The notes under the pieces were generated by a model. The model was given only the letters and a program-made list of their open reading frames with translations, made no database searches and was not told the DNA's origin. This document shows, piece after piece, positions 1-5,167 of a stretch of DNA of 5,403 nt. The stretch spans positions 1 through 5,403 of the forward strand of contig CAKRYE010000099.1 in the NCBI GenBank assembly GCA_934426285.1, read 5' to 3'. Every line of letters starts with the position of its first letter. Within the stretch, counting starts at the first letter, position 1. A program made the translations under genes and the position numbers. The DNA comes from an uncultured Blautia sp. GTDB taxonomy: Bacteria; Bacillota; Clostridia; Lachnospirales; Lachnospiraceae.

Positions 1-167
1 CAGATCAGCCAGATATGACTAAACTCCTCCAGACCACGACAGGCATCCACATTGCGATATTCCGGATCGAATACGATCCTCGCTTTAAGTGCCCCTACAC
101 GGCCACTCTGCCTGGGGATACCGAATTTGGTCGGAAAATCATTTTCTATATGTGCGATTGGAATCAT
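1..167 (-). CDS. trmO: tRNA (adenine(37)-N6)-methyltransferase TrmO (TsaA/YaeB family), 5' part only
   Basis: This minus-strand gene leaves the window at its left edge, so only the first 55 residues are visible. The family (TrmO, formerly YaeB/TsaA/VirR) uses S-adenosylmethionine to N6-methylate t6A at position 37 of threonine tRNAs, in the cytoplasm. The fragment starts MIPIAHIENDFPTKFGIPRQ and shows the family's KFGIPRQ block (residues 14-20), a short beta segment (ALKARIVF), and RGLEEFSHIW (residues 44-53), all in the expected order and spacing. I chose the ATG at 167 because AAGGAG lies at 183-178, ten bases upstream. An in-frame GTG at 173 (four-base spacer) and an ATG at 197 are alternatives, but the Shine-Dalgarno lies inside the latter reading. 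It sits downstream of the symporter but is separated from it by a strong terminator, so it probably has its own promoter. Identification is by recalled family motifs. Confidence 0.82.
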   Translation of the reverse strand, partial: MIPIAHIENDFPTKFGIPRQSGRVGALKARIVFDPEYRNVDACRGLEEFSHIWLI

Positions 168-205
168 TGGCACTATTCTCCTTTTTACCTTTTTCATAAA
201 ATGAT

Positions 206-235
206 GTTAGGGTCAAAAGACATTTTGCCCCTAAC
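206..235. repeat. Intergenic hairpin with 7+5 bp stem
   Basis: GTTAGGG (206-212) pairs with CCCTAAC (229-235). After one T/C mismatch, CAAAA (214-218) pairs with TTTTG (223-227) around a GACA loop. On the minus strand it lies just upstream of trmO, in its leader if transcription starts further up. It has no adjacent T-run after either arm, so it does not read as a classical terminator. It could be a small dispersed intergenic repeat. Confidence 0.6.
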
Positions 236-246
236 TTGATATCTAC

Positions 247-280
247 GAATTGCTCCGCTGCAAAGCAGCTCCCGCAATTC
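247..280. repeat. Intergenic hairpin with interrupted stem
   Basis: GAATTGC (247-253) is complementary to GCAATTC (274-280), and GCTGC (257-261) to GCAGC (265-269) around an AAA loop. The stem is broken by a small internal loop (TCC against TCCC). It lies between the trmO leader hairpin and the symporter terminator. The GCTCCGC motif also occurs in the hairpin-rich segment near 1940, suggesting a common class of intergenic repeats. No function is evident. Confidence 0.55.
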
Positions 281-325
281 TCATAAAATAATAGCCCGGA
301 AAAATAACTCTCCGGGCTATTATTG
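281..325 (-). terminator. Rho-independent terminator of the symporter gene
   Basis: A perfect 14-bp stem is formed by 287-300 and 311-324 (core GCCCGGA / TCCGGGC) with a ten-base loop. It begins two bases beyond the symporter stop codon on the minus strand. The minus-strand downstream arm runs into TATTATTTTATG, giving a U-rich tail. It separates the symporter from trmO transcriptionally. The plus strand lacks a good T-run (TATTGTTATTTC), so action is mainly on the minus strand. Confidence 0.9.
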
Positions 326-1714
326 TTATTTCTTCTGTGCGAAATACTCTTTTGTAAGTGTAATGGCAGTTCCTGAAAGCAGGAATACACCAATTAAGTT
401 GGGGATTGCCATGAGACCGTTGAATGTCTCAGCAATGCTCCAGAGAAGTCCCAGATCTACAGTTGCACCAAGGATTGCTACTAATGAATATGCGATCATA
501 AATGGGCGGATAACTTTTGCAGAGAATAAGAATTCAATGCAGCGTGCTCCGTAAAGTCCCCATCCGATAATCGTCGAGAATGCAAAGCAGCACATGGCAA
601 CTGCCGTAAAGATGGAAACCCAGCCTCCGTATGTAGCAGTAAATCCGGAAATTGTAAGTTCTGCGCCTGCCGCTGCACCGTAATTTACCGGCACGCCGCT
701 TACAAGGATCACAAGTGCTGTCAGAGTACAGATCACGATCGTATCTGCAAATACCTCAAAAATACCAAACATACCCTGTTTTACAGGTTTGCTTGTATCC
801 GCACAGGCATGAGCGATAGAGCCTGTACCAAGTCCGGCTTCATTGGAGAAAATACCTCTGGAAACGCCCTTTTTCATACTGAGGAAAAAGCTTCCGATCA
901 CACCGCCTGTCACTGCTGACGGATTAAAAGCTCCATAAACAATATCATGGAAAACTGCCGGAACTCTTCCGATATTTAAGATCACAACACCCAATGCAAG
1001 TACAATATAAAACAATGCCATAAACGGCACCAGCTTCTCGGAAACACTTCCGATTCGCTTGATACCACCCAGCAGTACCATACCAACCAGCAGCGTGATC
1101 ACAATTCCAAGGATCAGATTCAGTCTGCCTGTGGAAGACTCTGAGATCACATTAAAGTTAATAAGAGCTGTATCAATTGCTGTTGTAATGGTATTTACCT
1201 GAGTAGCATTACCTGTTCCAAATACAGTCAGTACACCGAATGCAGAATAAAGAACTGCAAGAAATCTCCAATTCTTTCCCAATCCATTCTTAATATAATA
1301 CATAGGTCCGCCTACATAATCCCCATGTCTGTTTCTCTCACGGAAATGTACTGCCAGGGTAACCTCTGTAAATTTCGTGCACATTCCAAGGATCGCGGAA
1401 ACCCACATCCAGAATACAGCTCCCGGTCCGCCGATGGCGATAGCTCCGGCAACACCGGCGATATTTCCAGTACCTACTGTACCTGCCAATGCAGTACAGA
1501 CTGCCTGGAAAGGTGTCATGGAACCGTCAGAGGCCTCTTTTTTCTTAAAAATTCTTCCCAGTGTGGTTTTAAGCGCATACGGGAATTTGCGGATCTGGAC
1601 AAAACCAGTCCGCAGGCTCAGGTAAAGCCCTACGCCGATAATACAGATCATAGCCGGGACACCCCAGATAAAATTATTTACGACGTTATTGATGGATTCA
1701 ATTGTCTGAAGCAT
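326..1714 (-). CDS. Sodium:alanine/glycine symporter, AGCS family
   Basis: A 462-residue integral membrane carrier of the alanine-or-glycine:cation symporter family (AGCS, TC 2.A.25), which imports small neutral amino acids with Na+ (or H+) across the cytoplasmic membrane. Length is normal for the family. Visible blocks are the substrate/cation-site-type motif TALAGTVGTGNIAGVA (residues 74-89), GGPGAVFWMWVSA with a following TKFTE (95-117), GGPMYYI (135-141), RGIFSNEAGLGTGS (286-299) and the C-terminal NGLMAIPNL (432-440). About ten to eleven hydrophobic stretches are visible, with no cleavable signal peptide. The ATG at 1714 is preceded by GAAAGG at 1730-1725, ten bases upstream. It is transcribed alone, divergent from the glucosidase and closed by the terminator after its stop. 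The exact substrate (alanine, glycine, serine or another) cannot be told from sequence, so I give no symbol. Confidence 0.95.
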   Translation of the reverse strand: MLQTIESINNVVNNFIWGVPAMICIIGVGLYLSLRTGFVQIRKFPYALKTTLGRIFKKKEASDGSMTPFQAVCTALAGTVGTGNIAGVAGAIAIGGPGAVFWMWVSAILGMCTKFTEVTLAVHFRERNRHGDYVGGPMYYIKNGLGKNWRFLAVLYSAFGVLTVFGTGNATQVNTITTAIDTALINFNVISESSTGRLNLILGIVITLLVGMVLLGGIKRIGSVSEKLVPFMALFYIVLALGVVILNIGRVPAVFHDIVYGAFNPSAVTGGVIGSFFLSMKKGVSRGIFSNEAGLGTGSIAHACADTSKPVKQGMFGIFEVFADTIVICTLTALVILVSGVPVNYGAAAGAELTISGFTATYGGWVSIFTAVAMCCFAFSTIIGWGLYGARCIEFLFSAKVIRPFMIAYSLVAILGATVDLGLLWSIAETFNGLMAIPNLIGVFLLSGTAITLTKEYFAQKK

Positions 1715-1747
1715 GATAAATAAACCTTTCTTTTGTGTAATAGTAAT

Positions 1748-1776
1748 AGTTTAGCACTTTTTTCGCCATATGTACA
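1748..1776 (-). promoter_or_regulatory. Candidate sigma-A promoter of the symporter gene
   Basis: Reading the minus strand, TGTACA (1776-1771) and TAAACT (1753-1748) are 17 bases apart, each matching four of six consensus positions. They lie about 34 bases upstream of the symporter ATG, leaving room for a short leader with the GAAAGG ribosome binding site. The match is modest and other A/T-rich hexamers lie nearby, so this is a guess about position. Confidence 0.3.
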
Positions 1777-1882
1777 GAAAAAATTCTATCAAGATAAAGC
1801 ATTAAAGCATAACAGATTATCGGAGCAAACAGCTAAAATCATCTGCATCACTTCTTATCATACCCATATCACTGCTTCACAG
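1777..1882. other. Intergenic DNA with no recognised gene
   Basis: This is the stretch between the symporter promoter region and repeat copy A. It is A/T-rich on the left and carries no reading frame with a ribosome binding site or recognisable protein. An open frame from 1733 to 1978 runs through it and into the repeat, but looks fortuitous. Confidence 0.6.
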
Positions 1883-2050
1883 TTTGGGCCAAACGGACAT
1901 TCGCAATCCGCTTCGCTACTTGCTCATAACCGAATAACTGCTCCGCAGTTTATCAGAAGGAGCTTGCACTCCTCCTGATACAAGCAAGTCCCCACCCACT
2001 GCTCATTGCTTTTCGCAATTGAAGCAGGGGACTTACTTGATTCGGTTAAA
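1883..2050 (+). repeat. Palindromic intergenic repeat, copy A (interrupted)
   Basis: This is one of two copies of an element whose other copy (B) lies inverted just after the glucosidase gene. Left module: 26 bases at 1883-1908 (TTTGGGCCAAACGGACATTC and on), matching the complement of 4249-4274 with three differences. Right module: 1979-2050, matching the complement of 4171-4248 with two differences and a 6-base gap. In copy A the modules are separated by 70 extra bases. The right module contains a hairpin with arms AAGTCCCC / GGGGACTT and an inner ATTGC / GCAAT stem. The 6-base deletion leaves one arm with a bulge, so copy A folds less well than B. No encoded protein. Confidence 0.85.
1909..1978. 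repeat. 70-bp segment inserted within repeat copy A, two hairpins
   Basis: These bases are absent from copy B, which joins the flanking modules directly. The segment holds a small hairpin, AACTGC (1936-1941) with GCAGTT (1945-1950) around TCC. It also supplies most of a stronger hairpin at 1951-1980, where TATCAG pairs with CTGATA and AGGAG with CTCCT across one A/C mismatch. It also contains TAACCGAAT (1927-1935), the same sequence found at the end of copy B. It may be a nested second repeat, or B may have lost it. Confidence 0.6.
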
Positions 2051-2091
2051 AAGTCAAAATAACGTATAAATTTGTCATAATTTCAGTAGCA

Positions 2092-2121
2092 TTTACACGC
2101 TCAGCCCTCTATTATTATAGA
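2092..2121 (+). promoter_or_regulatory. Candidate promoter of the alpha-glucosidase gene
   Basis: TTTACA (2092-2097) is a good -35-like hexamer. The run TATTATTATAGA offers -10 choices at 2113-2118 (TATTAT, 15-base spacer) or 2116-2121 (TATAGA, 18-base spacer). Either would give a leader of about 90 bases before the start codon. Spacing is not ideal for either, so the exact promoter is uncertain. Confidence 0.35.
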
Positions 2122-2132
2122 TAGAAAATCAA

Positions 2133-2154
2133 GGAAAACACCTGTGTATTTTCC
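2133..2154. promoter_or_regulatory. Operator-like inverted repeat in the glucosidase leader
   Basis: A 22-base imperfect dyad is centred between 2143 and 2144: GGAAAA (2133-2138) faces TTTTCC (2149-2154), with further inner pairs AC/GT, so 8 of 11 positions are symmetric. It sits just downstream of the candidate -10, where a repressor could block transcription. Downstream, TTAAACGCTTCAG (2163-2175) resembles TTACACGCTCAG (2093-2104), and its AAACGCTT core is reminiscent of, but not a proper match to, a catabolite-responsive element. Regulatory role is inference. Confidence 0.3.
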
Positions 2155-2217
2155 AATAGTACTTAAACGCTTCAGTTATTAATTTAACATTTTTCAACCT
2201 AAGGAGGATATGACAAA

Positions 2218-4170
2218 ATGATTCAGAAATATACTTACGGAACCCCATTTGAAACCGATGCCATCGTAACTTCCATCCCGGCTTCTGAGGGAACTCCTGC
2301 ATACGGAACTATCTCCACAGAGAACGGCTTCTCTTTTACTTATGACATGGATGACAATGATGTTGTCTATGGTCTGGGCGAATCAAACCGCGGAATCAAC
2401 AAGCGTGGATACGTTTATGAAAGCAACTGTTCCGACCAGCCAAACCATACAGAAGATAAAATCTCCCTCTACGGAGCACACAACTTCCTCGTAATCTCCG
2501 GAAAACAGACTTTCGGTCTCTTCGTTGATTATCCCGGAAAACTGAAGTTTGATATCGGTTACACACTCTCTTCCCAGTTAAAGATCACCTGTGAGGATGC
2601 AGACCTTTATCTGTATGTGATCGAGGGTGAAACCCCTTACGATATCGTAAAACAGTTCCGTAAAATCATCGGAAGAAGCTATATCCCGCCTAAATTCGCA
2701 TTTGGTTTCGGTCAGAGCCGCTGGGGATATACAACTGCTGACGACTTCAGAAAAGCCGCTGACGGATATCGCGAAAACAATATTCCGATCGATATGGTAT
2801 ACATGGATATCGATTACATGGAAGACTACAAAGATTTCACAGTCAATCAGGAAAACTTCCCTGACTTTGAGGCCTATGTCAATGAAATGAAAGAAAAAGG
2901 CATCCACCTTGTCCCGATCATCGATGCAGGTGTCAAGGTAGAGGCTGGCTATGATGTTTATGAAGAAGGCGTTGAGAAGAACTACTTCTGCAAACGTGAA
3001 GACGGCAGTGATTTCGTTTCCGCTGTATGGCCGGGCTGGACTCATTTCCCGGATGTCCTGAACGCAGATGCCAGAGCATGGTTCGGACAGAAATACGAAC
3101 GTCTCATTTCCAAAGGAATCGACGGTTTCTGGAATGACATGAACGAGCCTGCAATGTTCTGCACACCGGAAGGCGTTGCTGAATTAAAAGAATACATCAA
3201 AGATAACTTCATGGACAATGAAGAAGCACCTGGATTCGTTCTCGGCGCAAAGGTAGAAGGACTTGCAAACAATCCGGAAGATTATAAACGCTTCTATCAC
3301 AATGTAAACGGTCAGAAGATCCGCCACGACAAAGTACATAACCTGTTTGGCTATAACATGACCCGTGCAGCAGGTGAAGCATTTGAAAAAATCGCACCTG
3401 GCAAACGTTTCCTGATGTTCTCCCGTTCCTCCTATGTGGGAATGCACAGATACGGCGGAATCTGGATGGGAGACAATAAATCCTGGTGGTCACACATCCT
3501 TCTGAACTTAAAGATGCTTCCATCCCTGAATATGTGCGGTTTCCTTTACACAGGTGCAGATCTGGGCGGATTCGGCGCAGATACCACACGTGACCTGGTA
3601 CTTCGCTGGCTGGCACTGGGTGTATTCACACCTCTTATGAGAAACCACTCCGCTCTGGGAACCAGAGAACAGGAAGCTTACCAGTTTGAAAATATCGAAG
3701 ACTTCCGTCATGTGATTGGCGTCAGATATCGCCTTGTTCCATATCTGTACAGTGAATACATGAAGGCAGCATTAAACGACGACATGATGTTCCGTCCGCT
3801 GGCATTTGACTACACAGACGATGCATTCGCAACTCAGGTAGAGGACCAGCTTCTCCTTGGAAACGAAATCATGATCGCACCTGTTTACACACAGAATGCA
3901 AAAGGCCGCTATGTATATCTGCCGGAAGAAATGATGTTCGTAAAATTCCTGCCGGATGGAACCATCTCTCAGGAAATTCTTGAAAAAGGCCACCACTATG
4001 TAGAGGTTGCCCTGAATGAAGTTCCACTGTTCATCCGCAAAGGAAAAGCTATTCCGGTTGCTGATGTTGCACAGACAGTAAAGGATATCGATCCTGCTAC
4101 TATCCGCATGATCGGATATGAGAGAGCTGAATATGACCGTTATGATGATGACGGAGTAAGTGCTCTGTAA
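2218..4170 (+). CDS. GH31 alpha-glucosidase (Ro-alphaG1-like, likely isomaltose-active)
   Basis: A 650-residue glycoside hydrolase family 31 enzyme that releases glucose from non-reducing ends of alpha-glucosides by a retaining mechanism. There is no signal peptide, so it is probably cytoplasmic, acting on imported oligosaccharides. An N-terminal beta-sandwich (about 1-145) is followed by the catalytic barrel (about 155-510) and C-terminal beta domains. The nucleophile is Asp307 in GFWNDMNEP; the acid/base is Asp419 in WMGDNKSWW; the second family signature spans TGADLGGF to TPLMRNHS (445-478). It closely resembles, from memory, the crystallised Ruminococcus obeum enzyme; Trp169 in SRWGYTT and Asp307 even fall at the same numbers, and Trp169 there favours alpha-1,6 (isomaltose) over maltose. 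AAGGAGG at 2201-2207 lies ten bases before the ATG. The C-terminus (DDDGVSAL) seems about a dozen residues short and ends exactly where repeat copy B begins. Confidence 0.96.
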   Translation: MIQKYTYGTPFETDAIVTSIPASEGTPAYGTISTENGFSFTYDMDDNDVVYGLGESNRGINKRGYVYESNCSDQPNHTEDKISLYGAHNFLVISGKQTFGLFVDYPGKLKFDIGYTLSSQLKITCEDADLYLYVIEGETPYDIVKQFRKIIGRSYIPPKFAFGFGQSRWGYTTADDFRKAADGYRENNIPIDMVYMDIDYMEDYKDFTVNQENFPDFEAYVNEMKEKGIHLVPIIDAGVKVEAGYDVYEEGVEKNYFCKREDGSDFVSAVWPGWTHFPDVLNADARAWFGQKYERLISKGIDGFWNDMNEPAMFCTPEGVAELKEYIKDNFMDNEEAPGFVLGAKVEGLANNPEDYKRFYHNVNGQKIRHDKVHNLFGYNMTRAAGEAFEKIAPGKRFLMFSRSSYVGMHRYGGIWMGDNKSWWSHILLNLKMLPSLNMCGFLYTGADLGGFGADTTRDLVLRWLALGVFTPLMRNHSALGTREQEAYQFENIEDFRHVIGVRYRLVPYLYSEYMKAALNDDMMFRPLAFDYTDDAFATQVEDQLLLGNEIMIAPVYTQNAKGRYVYLPEEMMFVKFLPDGTISQEILEKGHHYVEVALNEVPLFIRKGKAIPVADVAQTVKDIDPATIRMIGYERAEYDRYDDDGVSAL

Positions 4171-4274
4171 TTTAACCGAATCAAGTAAGTCCCCACCTAC
4201 TGCTTCAATTGCGAAAAGCAATAAGCAGTAGGTGGGGACTTGCTTGTAGATTGCGAATATCCGCTTGACCCAAA
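4171..4274 (-). repeat. Palindromic intergenic repeat, copy B (intact)
   Basis: This is the complement-orientation partner of copy A, beginning at the base after the glucosidase stop codon. Arms 4182-4205 and 4223-4246 pair over 24 positions with one wobble (T4186 with G4242; a U-G pair only in plus-strand RNA). ATTGC (4208-4212) and GCAAT (4218-4222) then continue the stem around a GAAAA loop, with only C4206-A4207 bulged, so 65 bases form one long hairpin. The outer module 4249-4274 follows. No T-run follows the hairpin, so it is not a standard terminator, but it could stabilise or define the glucosidase mRNA 3' end. Two copies support an element of about 104 bp. Confidence 0.88.
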
Positions 4275-4288
4275 TCAATCAGATTTCC

Positions 4289-4317
4289 CTGCCTGAATTG
4301 CTAAAAGTATCAGGCAG
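4289..4317. repeat. Short hairpin downstream of copy B
   Basis: CTGCCTGA (4289-4296) is perfectly complementary to TCAGGCAG (4310-4317) with a 13-base loop. There is no T-run on either side. It lies between the glucosidase 3' region and the IS remnant; its role is unknown, possibly a remnant transcription signal. Confidence 0.5.
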
Positions 4318-4347
4318 CAGATAGAACTTAACCAGAAGTCACCTCAT

Positions 4348-4380
4348 AAAAAAATAAAAAGTAGGCGTTTGCGAAACGCC
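4348..4380 (-). terminator. Minus-strand terminator-like hairpin at the left of the IS remnant
   Basis: GGCGTTT (4364-4370) and AAACGCC (4374-4380) form a 7-bp stem with a GCG loop. On the minus strand the stem is followed by TAC and then a T-rich run, T5-A-T7 (4360-4348), the layout of an intrinsic terminator. A T7 run also follows on the plus strand (4402-4408), but only after a weak hairpin. It may belong to the IS end or be an older terminator for the minus-strand peptidase gene now separated by the IS. Confidence 0.55.
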
Positions 4381-4421
4381 ACAAGCCGCATAAATATGGC
4401 ATTTTTTTGTTACCAAATTAA

Positions 4422-4496
4422 AATAACTCCTCACCGGATATGGTATAATAGAGTTGCCTAAAAACTATAAACCATGTACCCAAGAAAGGAGTTATT
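4422..4496 (+). promoter_or_regulatory. Transposase promoter with upstream anti-Shine-Dalgarno arm
   Basis: TATAAT (4444-4449) is preceded by TGG, forming an extended -10 (TGnTATAAT); no good -35 is seen, which extended -10 promoters tolerate. Transcription should start near 4456. The Shine-Dalgarno AGGAG is at 4487-4491. The sequence AGGAGTTATT (4487-4496) is exactly complementary to AATAACTCCT (4422-4431), which lies upstream of the predicted start. Only read-through transcripts entering from outside would contain both arms and hide the ribosome binding site. Confidence 0.6.
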
Positions 4497-4505
4497 CTGA
4501 TACCT

Positions 4506-5157
4506 ATGATACCATATAAACAGCTTTCTTTGGAAAATATTTTTCAAAATTGCCAAAATAAATTTGCTAATGACAAACCGGCATTTCTGTTATACCTTCA
4601 AATTTGGCATCATTACCAACGGTCTTGAAATCATCAGGCATATTGCTTTTTATAACAAAAACTTTATGGCTTCTCATCCTGACATTACCGTTGAAAAGAA
4701 ATCTGATTCACCGGATGAAGACAAGTCTGTCCATGATTCCAGACTTTTAATTCTAACCCTGAAAGATTTCTTTTTAAAGCATCCATTGATTAATCCCAAA
4801 ACTTTCCTTGGTGATGCTGCTTTTGATACTGCGGCACTCTATCCCAAACTTCTTACCGGTAATACGTTTGGAGATAATAAACACTTTGATAAAGCTTATA
4901 TCCCGCTTAACTCCAGGGCTGGTCTTGAAAAACAGGACTACACTCTTAACAAAAATGGACTTCCCTGCTGTCCTCATGATGATTCACTTCCCATGAAATA
5001 TGAAGGAATATCAAAACTCAGAAGCGGTGTTACCAGTAACAAAATGTCAATAGTTTTTAATCACTTTTTCAAAAAAGGCAAAAAAATAGAACGTATAGTT
5101 AATTTCCATACGCTCTATCTCACATTTCATATTAAATTTTTGAATTCTACAAACTGA
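4506..5157 (+). pseudogene. Degenerate DDE transposase (IS remnant, middle and C-terminus missing)
   Basis: A broken insertion-sequence transposase of a type common in Lachnospiraceae (proteins starting MIPYKQLSL; I think IS1182/IS4-like, unsure). Frame 1 from the ATG at 4506 reads MIPYKQLSLENIFQNCQNKF and NDKPAFL, then stops at 4628. The next frame continues, from about 4576, with sequence typical of the middle of the intact protein: NRHFCYTFKFGIITNGLEI, HPDITVEKKSDSPDEDKS, FLGDAAFDT (second catalytic Asp, GAT at 4813-4815) and SKLRSGV. About 190 residues carrying the first catalytic Asp are missing at the join, and about 130 C-terminal residues carrying the final Glu are gone. After about 5040 the open frame (to 5157) no longer resembles the family and is probably read-through into host DNA. 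It cannot encode an active transposase. Missing lengths are estimates from memory of the family. Confidence 0.85.
5080..5118 (-). terminator. Rho-independent terminator of the peptidase gene
   Basis: Positions 5086-5098 pair with 5106-5118 around a 7-base loop. On the minus strand all 13 positions pair, two as G-U wobbles, whereas on the plus strand those two become A/C mismatches. The minus strand then runs into seven T's (5086-5080, partly in the stem foot). The terminator lies about 50-90 bases after the peptidase stop codon and ends that transcript before the IS remnant. Confidence 0.75.
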
Positions 5158-5167
5158 AATTTTCAAA

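Noticed and set aside
139..393. 84-codon minus-strand open frame between trmO and the symporter
   Set aside because: It runs through the symporter terminator and both hairpins, overlaps the trmO start in another frame, and resembles no family; trmO in the other frame has clear motifs.
1325..1723. Plus-strand open frames opposite the symporter gene
   Set aside because: They are antisense shadows of a well-conserved transporter gene, without motifs of their own.
1733..1978. 81-codon plus-strand open frame in the divergent intergenic region
   Set aside because: It covers the symporter promoter region and repeat copy A, lacks a convincing ribosome binding site, and has no recognisable protein sequence.
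2161..2175. Catabolite-responsive element (cre) in the glucosidase leader
   Set aside because: Only the AAACGCTT core fits; the flanking TG and CA positions of the consensus are missing on both strands.
4182..4246. Copy B hairpin as a classical intrinsic terminator of the glucosidase gene
   Set aside because: The stem is strong, but neither side is followed by a U-run (TAGATTGCG on the plus strand), so the canonical mechanism is not supported.
1979..4248. CRISPR-like repeat
   Set aside because: There are only two copies, in opposite orientation and over 2 kb apart, without spacer units or cas genes.
2578..4278. Several minus-strand open frames opposite the glucosidase
   Set aside because: All lie antisense to strongly supported GH31 coding sequence and read as low-complexity, cysteine-rich shadows.
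4381..5167. Terminal inverted repeats and target-site duplication of the IS
   Set aside because: I compared the A/T-rich ends by eye and found no convincing matching terminal repeats or flanking direct repeats; the right end is probably deleted.
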